Source: Mastigias papua (taxonomy: Eukaryota; Cnidaria; Scyphozoa; Rhizostomeae; Mastigiidae). From it: a DNA stretch of 64,000 bases. The stretch spans positions 8,853,191 to 8,917,190 of the forward strand of contig OZ025269.1 in the NCBI GenBank assembly GCA_964019165.1, given 5' to 3'. Shown in pieces: positions 37,377-48,518 of this stretch; within the stretch, counting starts at the first letter, position 1, and each line of letters begins with the position of its first letter. The notes beneath the pieces were generated by a model. The model did not search any database and was not told where the DNA came from. It was given only the letters and a program-made list of their open reading frames with translations. The position numbers and the translations under genes were made by a program.

Positions 37377-39600
37377 TTCAAGCCTTCTAAAATATTCTTT
37401 GCGAAATTTTTCTTTCATATCACTCTCCATAGTACCATCCAACTCGAGCACTCCAAGATATTTATATCCAGCCTTTTCAACTTGCTTTATTACGTCTCCT
37501 TTTGGTAATTGAATTCCATCACATTTAGTCAATTTTCCTCTTTTCATTACTACTTCGCTACACATGTTTACCCCCAATGTCATACCAATGTACTAACTGA
37601 ACAGATGTCCTGTGTTTACTAATGAATCAATCTGATCTTTTATCCTACCAATTAGCTTTAAATCGTCCATAAAAACAGATGATTAACTTTAGCTCTTTTC
37701 CTTTTGAATTCGTATCCAGCATTAACACCTCTCAGTATCAACGTTATTAATAATGAAAAGTAAAGGGGACAGACTATCTTCCTGAAAAATTCCCCTTCTG
37801 GTATTAACTGTTCCTAAATACTCTCCCGATGATATAAACTTTGATTTCCAGCGATTCATGCTACCTGCTACAAATTTCCTAACACTTACAGCAATACCAA
37901 ACATTTCCATACACTAGAAAATCTATGAATGGGGCACCATATCGTTCGCCTTTCGATAGTCCAACCAGGCCATGGCTAAATTTGTGTGTCTCCTTTTACA
38001 ATCTCTTAAAATCATTTGATCTATCAACAGTTGATCTTTCGTACCCCTAGATTTTCTTCCGCACCCCTTTTGCTCTGATGGAAGCAAACTAGTTTCTCCA
38101 AGATATACATACATATTGTTTGCCAAAATACTTGTCATCAATTTCCACATAAGTGGAAGGCATGATATTGGTCTGAAATTCCTCACTTCATTCCCCTTTG
38201 TTGGATCTTTCTGACACAAAATAGTCCTACCTACTGTCATCCATTCTGGTAGTGTATCATTGTTCATATAATCAGCATGTTCAATTGTCTTGCTATCCTC
38301 TCATGACATGATGTTACTCTCTTATACCAAAACCCTTGCACTCTATCAGATCCAGGTGCCTTCCAATTTGGAAACTTCCGACACCCTTTCTTTACTTGCT
38401 CTATTGTTATTCTCACATTCTCTTGCTCAAGGCCATCATTTTAATGTTCTTTTAAATTCTTCTACCATTCTGCTGTTTTATTATGGTGCTTGTCACCATC
38501 ACTTCAAAAATCCCCCAAAATCTTAAACTATCCAATTTTTTCTTATCTGTACTAAATTTGCGATTTTGCCTAAGCTGGTTTATTCATTGTTCATAACTTT
38601 TAATTTTTGCCACCTTAGTTTCCAATAGTTATTTCAATTCCTCCATCACTAGGAAGAGTCCTTTTTATCAACTTTGTACTGTTTATTTAATTCTACGTAC
38701 TTCATTCTCGATCTAAACTCTCCGTTTCGTTCTCGATCTAGTATACTAATGTGTTTGCGCAAATCCTTGAAGGTCCTCTCGATCCTTCTTTTCCTTGAAG
38801 GTCCTCTCGATCCTTCCTTCTGTCTCTATTCATAAGTTCTCCCTCTAATTCTTAGTCCTGATCTTTCTCCAATAAGCATACTTACAGCCCCCCCCAAAAA
38901 ATTTTTCTTTTGTGTGAAGTTATCAGTTTCAATAAAATTACAAACATTTTCACTTTTTGCGTAATAGTGTTCAGCTTCTACCTTTCCATACTCTTAAATG
39001 AAGTTAATTCAGCGTATTCTTTGTTTGATATTATTTCAAGTAGTCTATTTAAAGTTCCAGTCTTATCATCATCCAATTCTAGACATTGTCTGCTTTATTC
39101 CCAATGACAAATATCGTCAGCAGTGTGCTCTTCGTTATTAGAAACTTCATTACCTTCTTCATTTCACGTGGTTATATTGACGTCCTGTCTCTCCATATTT
39201 GCTTGTCTATCTTGTACGTCTTCATTTAACACCTTCCTCTTCATACCTTCCAACTCCGTATCTGTCAACCAACCATTCTTTCTTATAGCTCTAGCCTGAT
39301 CCGCTATTCCCTGTTCCGTTGATGTAAACTTGTCTCTATCCAGCCATTATATGTAAATTTACTGTCTGTAACCTCTCACGGGTACTCCATTCTCATCAAC
39401 TGGCCTACATCGAAGGTAGCACTCCATTATTATCATATATATCTCTTTGCTGCACCGTCTCCTTGATTTATTAGCTGTAACTGGATGACGGCCGAGCCTG
39501 CGCTGCAGTTCCACAGGACATCTACCGGATGAGAGGCTTTCACTATCTGCTCCAGTCCCATTCACGTCATCATACTGAAAATATTCTTGATTTATTTTAT
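37377..39600 (-). pseudogene. N-terminal and RT half of RLE-type LINE protein
   Basis: From the right, frames give RCPVELQRRLGRHP, then STEQGIADQARAIRKNGWLTDTELE (39250-39330) and a degraded mid-region. RT follows with [54 protein letters not shown] and [25 protein letters not shown]. Then come [31 protein letters not shown], the catalytic FMDDLKL at about 37652-37672, and GIQLPKGDVIKQVEKAGYKYLGVLE. At least six stops or shifts separate these blocks. FMDD instead of YADD is known in some LINE RTs of this type. The product would be the RT-endonuclease polyprotein. Confidence 0.8.
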
Positions 39601-39610
39601 ACTCAAAAGA

Positions 39611-40106
39611 AGTTGTATTTTCTGGTGTACAACCACCAGTGTTCTATCGTGAGAAGATCACTAGAGAAGTTGTCTGCCAAGACTAAAGAGTCCCCTCTAA
39701 CCATGAGACAGACTAACCCCCGCCGGACGCCAATCCGGTACTTCAAGGTCTAAGAGAGAGCTAATAGGTGCTACAACTTGCTCAAGAGTGACCTGGAGGT
39801 AGCTGTAGAAAAGGGAACCTCATTATCCAACGTCAAAACTCTAAAAACAGGTTTAGTATTACGTCATACCCAGGACGGACATCATCATTATTATTCTTAA
39901 AGAAACGAAGTGTACAATTATGTATAATTTATTCCAATTTACATATTGTTTCATTGGCCAAACTCTCTCCCCATTTCGCGTAGTTTGAATTCAACAAGTT
40001 AAGGTCCTTGGGTTTACCGAAAGAACAATTACAAAAGCTTGCAAAACAGCGGGAAAAGGAGAGAAATCAAAAGCTAACAAAATTGGGTAGCTTATTTACA
40101 AAACAG
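39611..40106. other. Unannotated stretch between LINE fragments
   Basis: I see no gene. The region includes possible 5' untranslated sequence of the family-1 LINE and 3' sequence of the next fragment. Confidence 0.45.
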
Positions 40107-40640
40107 TCATATCAGTCCGGTAAATACTATTCCAATGATGGCCTCACTCTCCCATAATACAATCCTTTGCATTTCACATACTATTCTGCTGCGCTCATTA
40201 CTGTCCTGTACTAACTGGCACAAATCTTCCTCCAGCTGTCCAACTCCCCCCCCCCCAAGCATCCTATAATGCTGGTATGAATTGTACTTTATACGAACTC
40301 CTCCTATCTCTTAATTCGAAAAATAGCTATTGGCATTTTATAATTTTCTCCAATCACTTGTTTACTCTGTTATTTTTACTAGGGCATGCCATATCTACAA
40401 TATATATCTCATTCTTCTCTTTATCTCTTAGGGTCAGATCTGGTCGTCTAGCAATGCAAGTCATTCTCATTCTATATTCCCAGTCCCACAGCAGTCTCTT
40501 TCCGCCATGTTCTAAAATCTTTCCTTTTCCGATTTCTCCATATACCATTTTGATTCTTTCTATGATGAGAAGATAATGTGCATGGGATATGTGTATGAAA
40601 ACACCATGTCTCCCAAACATTGGTTGTAATTTGCCGTTGA
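40107..40640 (-). pseudogene. RLE-type LINE C-terminus, family 2
   Basis: The minus strand encodes LLWDWEYRMRMTCIARRPDLTLRDKEKNEIYIVDMACPSKNN, the R-P-D...D core of a restriction-like endonuclease. After frameshifts it gives IIGCLGGG, QLEEDLCQLVQDSNER and a final ...MQRIVLWESEAII...FTGLI before TGA at 40107-40109. The spacing between PD and the second acidic residue (about 14) matches the PD-(D/E)xK-like fold of RLE LINEs. It differs from family 1 in sequence (WDWEYR against WDFTIQ), so it is a different element. No RT domain is present. A C homopolymer (40245-40258) adds instability. Confidence 0.75.
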
Positions 40641-41270
40641 TACGGTAAGTGTTACTGTGTTAGAGTCAGACAATCAACTACTGTTAAATCTATTAAAACA
40701 ATTATGGGCCAACTGTGCTCCCAATCCGAGTCGAACAGTGCCACACCATTGGAATGCAAAAAGCACACACAGATTCGAAACAGTACACCCTAATACTACT
40801 CGTCAATTGTCAGGATGTCAGAAAATGCCGCCTGTGGAGAAGGGTTTTTGAGTAATCAGGATAGTATTTCGACATTCAAATGTCAACTGAATCGAGAGAA
40901 CAATCATTGGACAAAGATCTAAAATCATACTTAAAAATGATTGACTGCCTCTACTTACACCCGTTGAAGAACAAAATTAAGAAACTTCTAGAATACGCAT
41001 ACAGCAAATTCAGATAGCAATTTATGACATACCAGAGACATGGATTGTTTAACACCTCGACAACCATAAGTTACGTTTCATTAGAAAATGGTTAAATCTT
41101 CACTCTGGTGCAAACACGTGTCATCTAAGATTGAATAAGATTGCTGGAGGAATCTCACCTTATTTGGTGTCTGGATTTGATTTCATTTGGGAAAGTAGCA
41201 AGTTAACGCTACAGCGAATATTAGCATCTTCCAAAAAATAATGAGATCAGAACCTGCACATGATAGCATC
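40641..41270. other. Unannotated stretch
   Basis: I see no recognised gene. A tRNA B-box-like GTTCGACTC on the minus strand near 40727 has no matching A box and I do not call a tRNA. Confidence 0.45.
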
Positions 41271-41279
41271 TACAAAATT

Positions 41280-42110
41280 TGTAAAGCAAGACGAAGCAAT
41301 TAAGAAAGCCATGAAAGAGGTATGGTCTGGGCAGAAAGTCAAGGTAATATGAGAAAAAAATTTTACAGTAAAGAATGAAGAAGGTATATGTACAGAGGCC
41401 ATGAAACTTTAAGGGCAAATTTCACTTATAAAACATCCAGTGAGCCATTGTGCCAGTGTTTAATATGGAAATGACACAAAGTTATCAGTCGCATGCCAAA
41501 GGAGATTTACTCATCTTGTTAAAGAGCTTTAATACTATCACTTCCCAACAAGTCTAACCTCAAAAGGTGGAATTCATCATATGATGATTTATGCAGCCTC
41601 TATGGATAGAAACAGACACAGCTGCGTGTCCTCTCTAACTGTAAAAAAGCTCTAGTAAAAGAATGGTACGCTTGTAGACACAATTAAGTGTTGTGGACAG
41701 ATACGAAGTGCCTTGAAGCGTTGAGAGAATTTCGACAATATTGTAGATCTAGGAGGATATACAAGCTCTTCATTTTGCTTCAGACGTCTCAGACCCGATA
41801 TAGTATTGAATACAAAAACAAGGAGATCATAGTAATAGAACTGACAGTATGCTATGAAGCTAATACTCAAAGATCTTTGACTGTAAGGGGAAAAAAGTCA
41901 GACTGCAGAGATGACATAGTGATTGAATGTAAACATCTACTGTTAGTGCTTCTCGAAGTGACAAGTTATGGTTTCATTAGCAATACACACAAAGGATTTC
42001 AAAGCATTTGCTAGAGAACTTAAGCTAGACTGCAACGGACTGATTGAAAAATGCATTTAAGCTGCTTTAAGAGCTTCATATTTTATATTTACAAGAAGGA
42101 ACAAGCCAGG
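41280..42110 (+). pseudogene. RLE-type LINE C-terminus, family 3
   Basis: Plus-strand frames, broken by several stops and shifts, give MKEVWSGQK, TSLTSKGG, NSSYDDLCSLYG (zinc-motif region), VLSNCKKALVKEWYACRHN, RPDIVLNTK followed by IIVIELTVCYE (R-P-D...E endonuclease core), and TSYGFISNTHKGF. A short end runs to RASYFIFTRRNKPGT. The order cysteine motif, (W)RH(D/N) box, RPD...E, then a terminal helical region matches the C-termini of RLE-bearing LINEs. No start or stop can be assigned. It is heavily decayed. Confidence 0.68.
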
Positions 42111-42439
42111 GACATACCCTGCCCTATTTAACTTCTATTAATTGAACTTTGATATTTTTGATTTTTTAAGCCTTTATTTCGTCTAAGGCATCTCCCTATT
42201 AATGTTAGTAAACAGGGAAGTCAATGGCATAATTTTACTGTTGTAATGTGTAAATATGGATGAATGAAACGTGTACATTATCTGTTAAATTTCTTCAAAG
42301 CCAAAATGTCCTCCGAACTTCCCTAAAGTCTTCACAGATTTATGCCATTGCCATTGTCACATTGTGGAAAATGCAAGTTACAGCATTAACTTACAATATG
42401 ACTCATATAAGAATAATAAGTACCCCCTACAGGTTGTGT

Positions 42440-43036
42440 GCCTAGAACACAAAGAAAAACTGAAATCCCAGCTTCCATCCCAGGGCTTTATCATATCTTT
42501 CCTTTAAGATCAAGCTCTGGGTACTCTCAACTCTTTGTAGTCCTCTACATAGAGTAAGCTGCCTAAACATATTTTCAGTTTCACTGTACAGTACCTCAAT
42601 ACTACGCTAGCTAATCATACGAATCTCCACAAATGGAAACTCTCGCCTTCACTCGATTGTCCTGTTTGCTTGCACCACGAGTCTGCTATTCATGTTGTAG
42701 CAAGTTTTAAGTCATACCTTGTAGATGGCCGCCACACTTGGAGACATAACTCAGTTCTACATTTCGTAGCTTCAACATTAAAATATATTAAAAACTCCAC
42801 TCCGTATGTTGACTTCCCAGGTTTTCTCTCACCTTGCAATTTTGACATGGAACCTGTTGCGGCCCGATTTCCTTCCCTGCATTGGAACGGCTACGATCTA
42901 TGTCGTCAAGCTTACCCTTGGATTTAAAACTAATATAAACTTGAACGCAAATGGGAAGAGCGATAAATACCTGCATCTCATTCGTTACCTCTCTTCAAAA
43001 TACCGTAATACCAATCAACCAATGAATTATCTCTTA
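42440..43036 (+). pseudogene. RLE-type LINE C-terminus, family 4, copy 1 (left part)
   Basis: Frames show LPSQGFIISFL, ANHTNLHKWKLSPSLDCPVCLHHESAIHVVASF (C-x2-C...H with the last Cys lost), DGRHTWRHNSVLHFVASTL and YVDFPGFLSP. A frameshift then leads to LRPDFLPCIGTATIYVVKLTLGFKTNI, the endonuclease core with K in place of the usual acidic residue before LT. The text is cut at 43036 by a MITE and resumes at 43371. The same family recurs at 44200-44846. Confidence 0.72.
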
Positions 43037-43367
43037 GGGACCGGTCATTATTTATGGCCGGGGTCGGGACTGAAGAGAAAGTGTTTTGTGCCCTCAAAAA
43101 AATTTTACCCCATTATTTGAGTAAGTGAAATTTTCTTTACCCAACCAAAGGAAAATAGTAAAACAAAGGTGCATTTATGCCTAAATATGTCATATGTTTT
43201 TACACTACCCCTGTCGTCAAAAATTATTCTTCTACCCTACATTTCAGTGCTTATTTTTTCAGTTACTCCACCATTTTAGCTGTTGCTGTTACTGCTAATC
43301 TATTGCTGTACATGCTTATAATATACAGTATAATATCCCATCCCGGTCATAAATAATGACCACTCCC
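43037..43367. mobile_element. 331-bp MITE with TTA target duplication
   Basis: The left end GGGACCGGTCATTATTTATG is matched inverted by the right end (inward GGGAGTGGTCATTATTTATG). TTA flanks both sides (43034-43036 and 43368-43370). A 3-bp TTA duplication fits PIF/Harbinger-type transposition; an ISL2EU-like assignment is possible because of the GGGACCGGTCA start. The interrupted LINE tail rejoins when it is removed. Confidence 0.82.
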
Positions 43368-43370
43368 TTA

Positions 43371-43500
43371 GGAATGTTTGGGAAATCTTGCACATCTTTC
43401 ATTGAAATATGCAATGATCTTGGTATTGAAAAACAGCACTTAATATTCAGCTCGAGAAACAAAACCTGGACTAACCCCAATCTTCTAACGTACTAAGGGC
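43371..43500 (+). pseudogene. RLE-type LINE C-terminus, family 4, copy 1 (right part)
   Basis: It continues the tail after the MITE: GMFGKSCTSFIE-like text in mixed frames, then IEKQHLI and SRNKTWTNPNLLTY before a stop. The RNKxWT ending is shared with the copy that ends near 44840. Confidence 0.6.
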
Positions 43501-44199
43501 TATAGTAACATGTAACCTCACTGTATAGACTTGTATTGCTGTTTGCGTTTACTTTTTTATGTACATTTTTGTTTTGTTATGGTTTTGTTGACTGTATATA
43601 CAACCCTGTCTGCCAGATAAAAACTACCTATTATTAGAGAGATTTGTGCTGTGTTGTTGCTATTGCATTGTTTTGTTCGTTCTTTTAACGCTTAGATGAC
43701 GTAATAATATGTAATGTAATTGACTATATTCGTTGTTGCATAGGAACGGAGAGGGAGGGTTTTTGGAGTATGCATAGAGGTGAGAATTTTGGAAAAAGGA
43801 ATTACACTTGGAGTCTTGGAATTTTCGTCAACTGAAAGCAATTATTAAATTAGAAGTTGGGATCCACTTTGGATACATTTATGCTGTTGCTGTTACTGCT
43901 AATCTATTGCTGTACATACTTATAATATACAGTATAATACCCAATTGTCTTGTTCTCTTGTATTGGCCTATTTGTTACTGTGTACGCTTCGCTCGGGATT
44001 TGGATCGCACCTACCTTTTTACCAATGGATAAATAACGCATAAATATGCAAAATTTGTATTTTTACTAGTAATTTGAATATGCACATGAGAAGTTTAAAA
44101 AAGTAAAACTGTTATTCGCAAATACTATGAATATCGCATTAATCATGAATCAACACCACAGGATTTCATTATGTATTTCATTATAAACCTCTCAGGTGT
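43501..44199. other. Spacer with a partial repeat of MITE interior
   Basis: At about 43880-43940 there is a ~60-bp near copy of 43284-43345, sharing TGCTGTTACTGCTAATCTAT and TATAATATACAGTATAATA. The second site lacks the MITE ends. I see nothing else here. Confidence 0.6.
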
Positions 44200-44846
44200 T
44201 AAGGTCCTTGGTCCTTGGTAAATTGTAAACCAAAATATCAAAATATGCTTAGGAACATCTTCAATGTCATGATTAAATACCTAAACAACACTCTGCTAAC
44301 TAGGAAGAACCTTCACAAATGGCCTCTTTCTGATTCTTCTTTGAGATCTTTCTGCTTTCATTCAGAAACAGTTCAGCATGTTGCCTCGAGTTGCGATTTG
44401 GACATTGTGGATGCTAGATTCACCTGGCATCAAAATTCTGTGCTTCTCTTTCTTTCAAGATCATTCTCTTCTTTGCAGAATTCCATGTTATGTGCTCATC
44501 TCCTTCTCCTTTCATCGCCTTCTTCGATCATTAGTGACTCCCTTAGGCCAGATCTTGCTTTAATTCCCCCTGAAAATACTCTCCATCTCCTAGAGTTTAC
44601 TGTGGGATTTTAAAACCAATATAGTAAGCAATAGCAATCGTAAAGCTGCTAAGTATAAGCCTCTTGTGCGCGATCATAGTTCAAACTATCGCAGCATCCA
44701 TTGCATGCAGTTGTCAATAAGTCAATTTAGGTTTTTGACAAAAACAACCGAAGTGAAGTTGTCAAGAAAGTATCAACAATTCTGTTCCGTGCACTTATTA
44801 TATTTTATGCTGCAGAAATAAACCATGGACAACTTCAGAACATTTA
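44200..44846 (+). pseudogene. RLE-type LINE C-terminus, family 4, copy 2
   Basis: A 132-codon frame contains NNTLLTRKNLHKWPLSD, a decayed C-motif (FCFHSETVQHVASSC), DARFTWHQNSVLLFLSRSF and LRPDLALIPPENTLHLLEFTVGF, the RPD-x12-E endonuclease core. Frames then continue through NRKAAKYKPLVRDHSS to a final KKVSTILFRALII and a decayed RNKPW-type ending near 44840. It aligns block by block with 42440-43500, so these are two insertions of the same family about 1.7 kb apart. It carries only the 3' part, as expected for 5'-truncated copies. Confidence 0.73.
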
Positions 44847-45575
44847 GACTTTTAGAACTATACATTTATTTACTTCTTGGTATCCACATATCTTTACTTT
44901 TATTTTTCTTGCTTCTTTTTAATGTATGTTTATTTTTTGCTAACTTCATGATATAAACAAGTCAATAGTACACTGCCTGAAACTAGAGAGGTGTATCATT
45001 GTATCGTTGTTGATTTTAACATTTTATAAAAGTTAGATCAAGTTTAAAAACAGAGTTGATCTTACTTAGGCACTAGTATCTGTGCTTTAGTAACTGTGTT
45101 AGCACCCTCCATAGCTTTAGTTTGTCTTGTTGAGCCCCCCCCCCCACCAGAAATCATGCTCTGTCGTCCCTGAAAACCTGGAGATTTTAGATTTTACCAT
45201 AGAAAACCAAGGAGATTTGGCAAAGCTCCATGTTATAACTGAAATTCGTTACAAATATAAATATACGCGGTTTTTATAAGAAAAAATCTATAAGAAAATG
45301 AGGCTCAATAGCCATAATCTTAAAAAAGTTGTAAGGAAATCACAAGTCTCAAATTCCAAAAATCACCTTTCTTACCTACCAGAAATCGAGAACCTCTATT
45401 AACTAGTTTACTCCAATACAAGATAACAAAGTTTTATGAAAATCTCAGCCTCAAATTTGGAATAGTTTAGAAATTCGAGGCTCAGACCAAAGAGTTGTTT
45501 TCTTATATAAAAACGTGCATTTGTAAACGAATGTGCGTGGCAAATAAATTACACCAAGTCTCAAAGTCGTTCTAC
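44847..45575. other. Unannotated AT-rich stretch
   Basis: I see no gene. A C homopolymer of about 12 lies at 45136-45147. Confidence 0.5.
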
Positions 45576-45579
45576 AGCT

Positions 45580-46848
45580 CTTTGTTTTCTATGCCATGCA
45601 TAAAGTCACATTGCCCACAACTGCCCGAAAAGACATAATATCAGTCATTGTAATAGCTGTCTTGGATGGGGTCACATAGCAGGAAGCTGTGCCAATAATA
45701 ACAATCAACATATCAGTAGTAAGCTTTCTGTAAACTTCAAAGGGGTGTTTCAATATTGGTTTAGAGCGATGAACATCCCTCAGTCCTCTATGCTGGGAAT
45801 GCTTCTGATATCGAACCCAAATCTTTAGGCCAATCCTTTGTTTCGTGGAAAGTTCTTGGTGGTCTTCAGCTGTCAGCCTTAAGTGATACTACGTTAATGA
45901 AATCAATTTTATTCCAAGAAACTTTCAGGCAACTTATGACGTCTCGACCATCCAATTCTCTCACTAAGATTAGACGTACTCTCAATACCTGTGTTTCGAT
46001 TGCGAGACAAGCTTTGAATTCCTAAGGTTTAGGTTTCGTCCCAATGTCTTTGGCTGGTAGTATCGTTATATAAGATTGTGAATTTCTGAATTGTGATAAT
46101 GTGCTATAACCTTTGCAGTATACTGTAGGGTGAGGCTTTATTTTTGCGAATTATTCTCAACTAAATATATCGGATGCATCATATTTTCTTGTTAGATCCC
46201 ATGGTAGTACTACATTCAGTTCAGTGTCCCCTGTTTAGGCCCATTTCCTAAAAAGCTTCCACAGCTGCATCGCGGGTTTCTATTGCTGATTCTTCCTTTA
46301 TGCTCCGGCAATCATTCACTCAAGGGCTAGTTGCTGCTGTTCTTGCGAACAATGTTACTCTCTCATGTTGAACAGAATGTTTTTATTCAAGGGTTTGTTC
46401 CTAAAAGCTATGCTAATTAGTTTGGGATGGTATGTAATGTTGAAGCTTCAGTAGACGCCTAGTTGTGGATTGCACATACTATCAGTCAAGCTCATCAGCG
46501 TAGTTTTCCAGTTAGAATAATGAATGCTTCCAGTTCATCAATCGAGCTTCATGCAGGGAAGAAAATAGCGTCATTTTACCAGTGTTTGAGGAACCTTGGG
46601 CAAAGAATTTCGCAACACATATTTGTGGTGGCTTTAGAGGACCGTCAGAAATGAGCAAAACTACATCTTCCTAGTTAACATCTGCGATCTGCGATTAGTC
46701 CCAAGTTAAGTCAACATGATAGAGGGAAACTCTTGGAAACTTTACTTTCATTTCCTGACGCTTTTTAATTATAGCCCTGGCCATACTACTGTAGTCGAAC
46801 TTAGAGCTGACACTGGAGATTCTGTTCCCATCCGGCAATATCCAGGTA
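45580..46848 (+). pseudogene. Decayed Ty3/gypsy gag-pol, 5' part
   Basis: The start encodes two tandem zinc knuckles, the first with an internal stop (C-F-L-C-H-A-*-S-H-I-A-H-N-C) and the second intact (CNSCLGWGHIAGSC, C-x2-C-x4-H-x4-C, ending at 45690). These are the RNA-binding nucleocapsid motifs of Gag. After about 700 bp of broken frames comes FPVRIMNASSSSIELHAGKKIA (46508-46573), the protease-RT linker pattern of Ty3/gypsy. The first strands of RT follow near 46730-46846 with PGHTTVVE, DTGDSVPIRQYP. The text stops at 46848, where the composite element has inserted. No LTRs were identified. Confidence 0.75.
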
Positions 46849-47126
46849 CAATACCCGACAAAAGTCCTGGGACACTTTGCACTTTTTGCAGTCTGCAACA
46901 AACTTTCATTCCCCTCTCCCCCTGAAACAATGTTGGTTTTCTGGAGAAGTACCTGCGATAATGGGAAAATTTTGCGTGCACGCCAACTTCAAATGTACCA
47001 CAAACGAATCAACATTGTTCTAGGGGGAAGGGGGGTGCATGTTTGTAGCAACTATGACAATATGTAGAGGAAAATGGTTTTTTATCTGTTTCTTCTAAGT
47101 GTCCCAAGGACTTTTGTCCACTATTG
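46849..47126. repeat. Left 278-bp MITE-like module of composite copy 2
   Basis: Direct repeat of 49559-49836 and of the two modules in copy 1, with inverted ends and an inner inverted pair. Confidence 0.85.
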
Positions 47127-47240
47127 TCTGGTATCAAATTTGAAAGATAAAAGCTATTTGGCTGCAATCATGGGCGATCATAGGGTTTTCGGGGGCGCTG
47201 ATTACGATAGTGACAACAGTTTTTACGTATCTTTACCCTA

Positions 47241-47259
47241 TGACGTCATGCTGACGTCA
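47241..47259. promoter_or_regulatory. Paired CRE-like octamers in a palindrome
   Basis: TGACGTCA lies at 47241-47248 and 47252-47259, nested in CCCTA...AGGG inverted flanks (TTTACCCT on the left, AGGGTAAA on the right). The octamers are conserved in both copies of the element. Binding by CREB/ATF-type proteins is inference. Confidence 0.45.
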
Positions 47260-48092
47260 CAGGGTAAATTTATTTGGCTTGTCTCTTGGAGGTGCATATA
47301 AACGGTACTTTTGTACACACAAGTGCAACTGTAAGCCATGTTCATAAAAATATAAGGCTCGAGCTTCTATATAGCAAAAACGCAGAAGAATTATGAGCAG
47401 TAGTTTGCGCTTAACATCGTATTAAAGACGTAGCCTCGTAATCGTGAGCTTGACTGTAGGAATTGAACAACTGTCATAGGCGGCTGCAGATGGCCACAAA
47501 AGTGTACCATAAGGGTACACAGAGATTGAAATGAGATGACGAGAGAAGCGAAAATTACTGATGAGAAGAATGAAGTTGTTAATTTGTGGCGAAAGGAGTT
47601 TAACTTGCCGCATAGTGACATCACAACTCGGTGTAGGATCTCTAAATCTAGAGTAAACGCATAGGCAAACAGTGTATGGAGTCAAAACCATCCAGAAAAA
47701 GAGTTGTGAGCCTCCAGCACTAACTAGAAGGGAGAAGGGTCGTTTTCTCAGAAATTTTAAGTCATGACAGAACAGATTCAGGCCCTCTGAAGAGGCCAGA
47801 AAGGCTATGAGGGGAGGGGCAAGGCCTCCCCATCTTCGGGGACCCAGATAATGAGCACACAAGTAAATTCGATGGTGATAATATATGGTATGCTGTACAA
47901 CCTGTTATCACTTCTAGCACTCTTGACCACCTTAACAGTCAGTTTGAATTATGGAAAGATGCGGGAAATGATTATTTGACAAAATAAAGTGGACAAACTA
48001 CGTTGTATGGAATACAATACATGCAATACATTACACGGTTCAGCGTCCTTCAATGCAAATGAGACTGAACAACAACAACAATATGCACTAGC

Positions 48093-48518
48093 GACAGTTT
48101 ACACGGTTTACACTCACAGTTTACACTTGAAAATCAGGCGAAAAAGGGTGCTTCCCTTGACGAAAGCAAAAAGGTGACCACCATGCCAGGTGTACACTAT
48201 CTATGTACATGCTTTAATGATTTTTCATGAATTTTTTAGTATACTGGTAAGGAAATAATGAGGAAAAACTCCACGGTTTACACTTTTTTGCATAAAGAAT
48301 CACATGATCTAACTCTTAATACCTTCGAAAGTGTAAACCGTGGAAAAAGGCCAATTTTCATACCACTACTACGTTTTCTATAAACTTGAATATTGTTGAT
48401 AGGTGTACACATATTGTGTACATCTTTTACGTATTTTACACAAATTAAATACTAAGCGTATGCAGAAATACAGAGCTTTTTGCAAGTGTAAACTGTGGTG
48501 TAAACCGTGTAAACTGTG
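48093..48518. repeat. Palindromic eight-box GTTTACAC module, copy 2
   Basis: Forward boxes lie at 48095-48104, 48105-48113, 48117-48126 and 48274-48283. Reversed boxes lie at 48331-48340, 48486-48495, 48498-48507 and 48507-48516. All pairs are centred on about 48306. The outer arms ACAGTTTACACGGTTTACAC are ~34-bp inverted repeats, and the inner pair CCACGGTTTACACTTT / AAAGTGTAAACCGTGG forms its own hairpin. It could be a small nested TIR element or a transposase or host-factor binding array. Confidence 0.8.

Larger units (their letters stand above)
35560..39610 (-). mobile_element. Restriction-like-endonuclease LINE, family 1, minus strand, interrupted
   Basis: A ~4-kb decayed non-LTR element reads from about 39610 (5') to about 35560 (3'). 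It has an N-terminal region, an RT with an FMDD catalytic box, a CCHC-like motif and a PD...D endonuclease signature at the C-terminus. This architecture belongs to early-branching site-specific LINEs (R2/R4/NeSL-type) as opposed to AP-endonuclease LINEs. A plus-strand LINE fragment (36601-37376) replaces part of the thumb region. Confidence 0.8.

Noticed and set aside
40720..40760. tRNA-like B box GTTCGACTC on the minus strand
   Set aside because: No A box, no acceptor stem pairing and no cloverleaf.
20849..46849. Exact 26,000-bp spacing between the starts of the two composite elements
   Set aside because: The flanks are unrelated and each copy has its own TA duplication; the round number looks like coincidence.
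47422..47862. 146-codon minus ORF in composite copy 2
   Set aside because: It is not open over the same length in copy 1 and has no recognisable motif.
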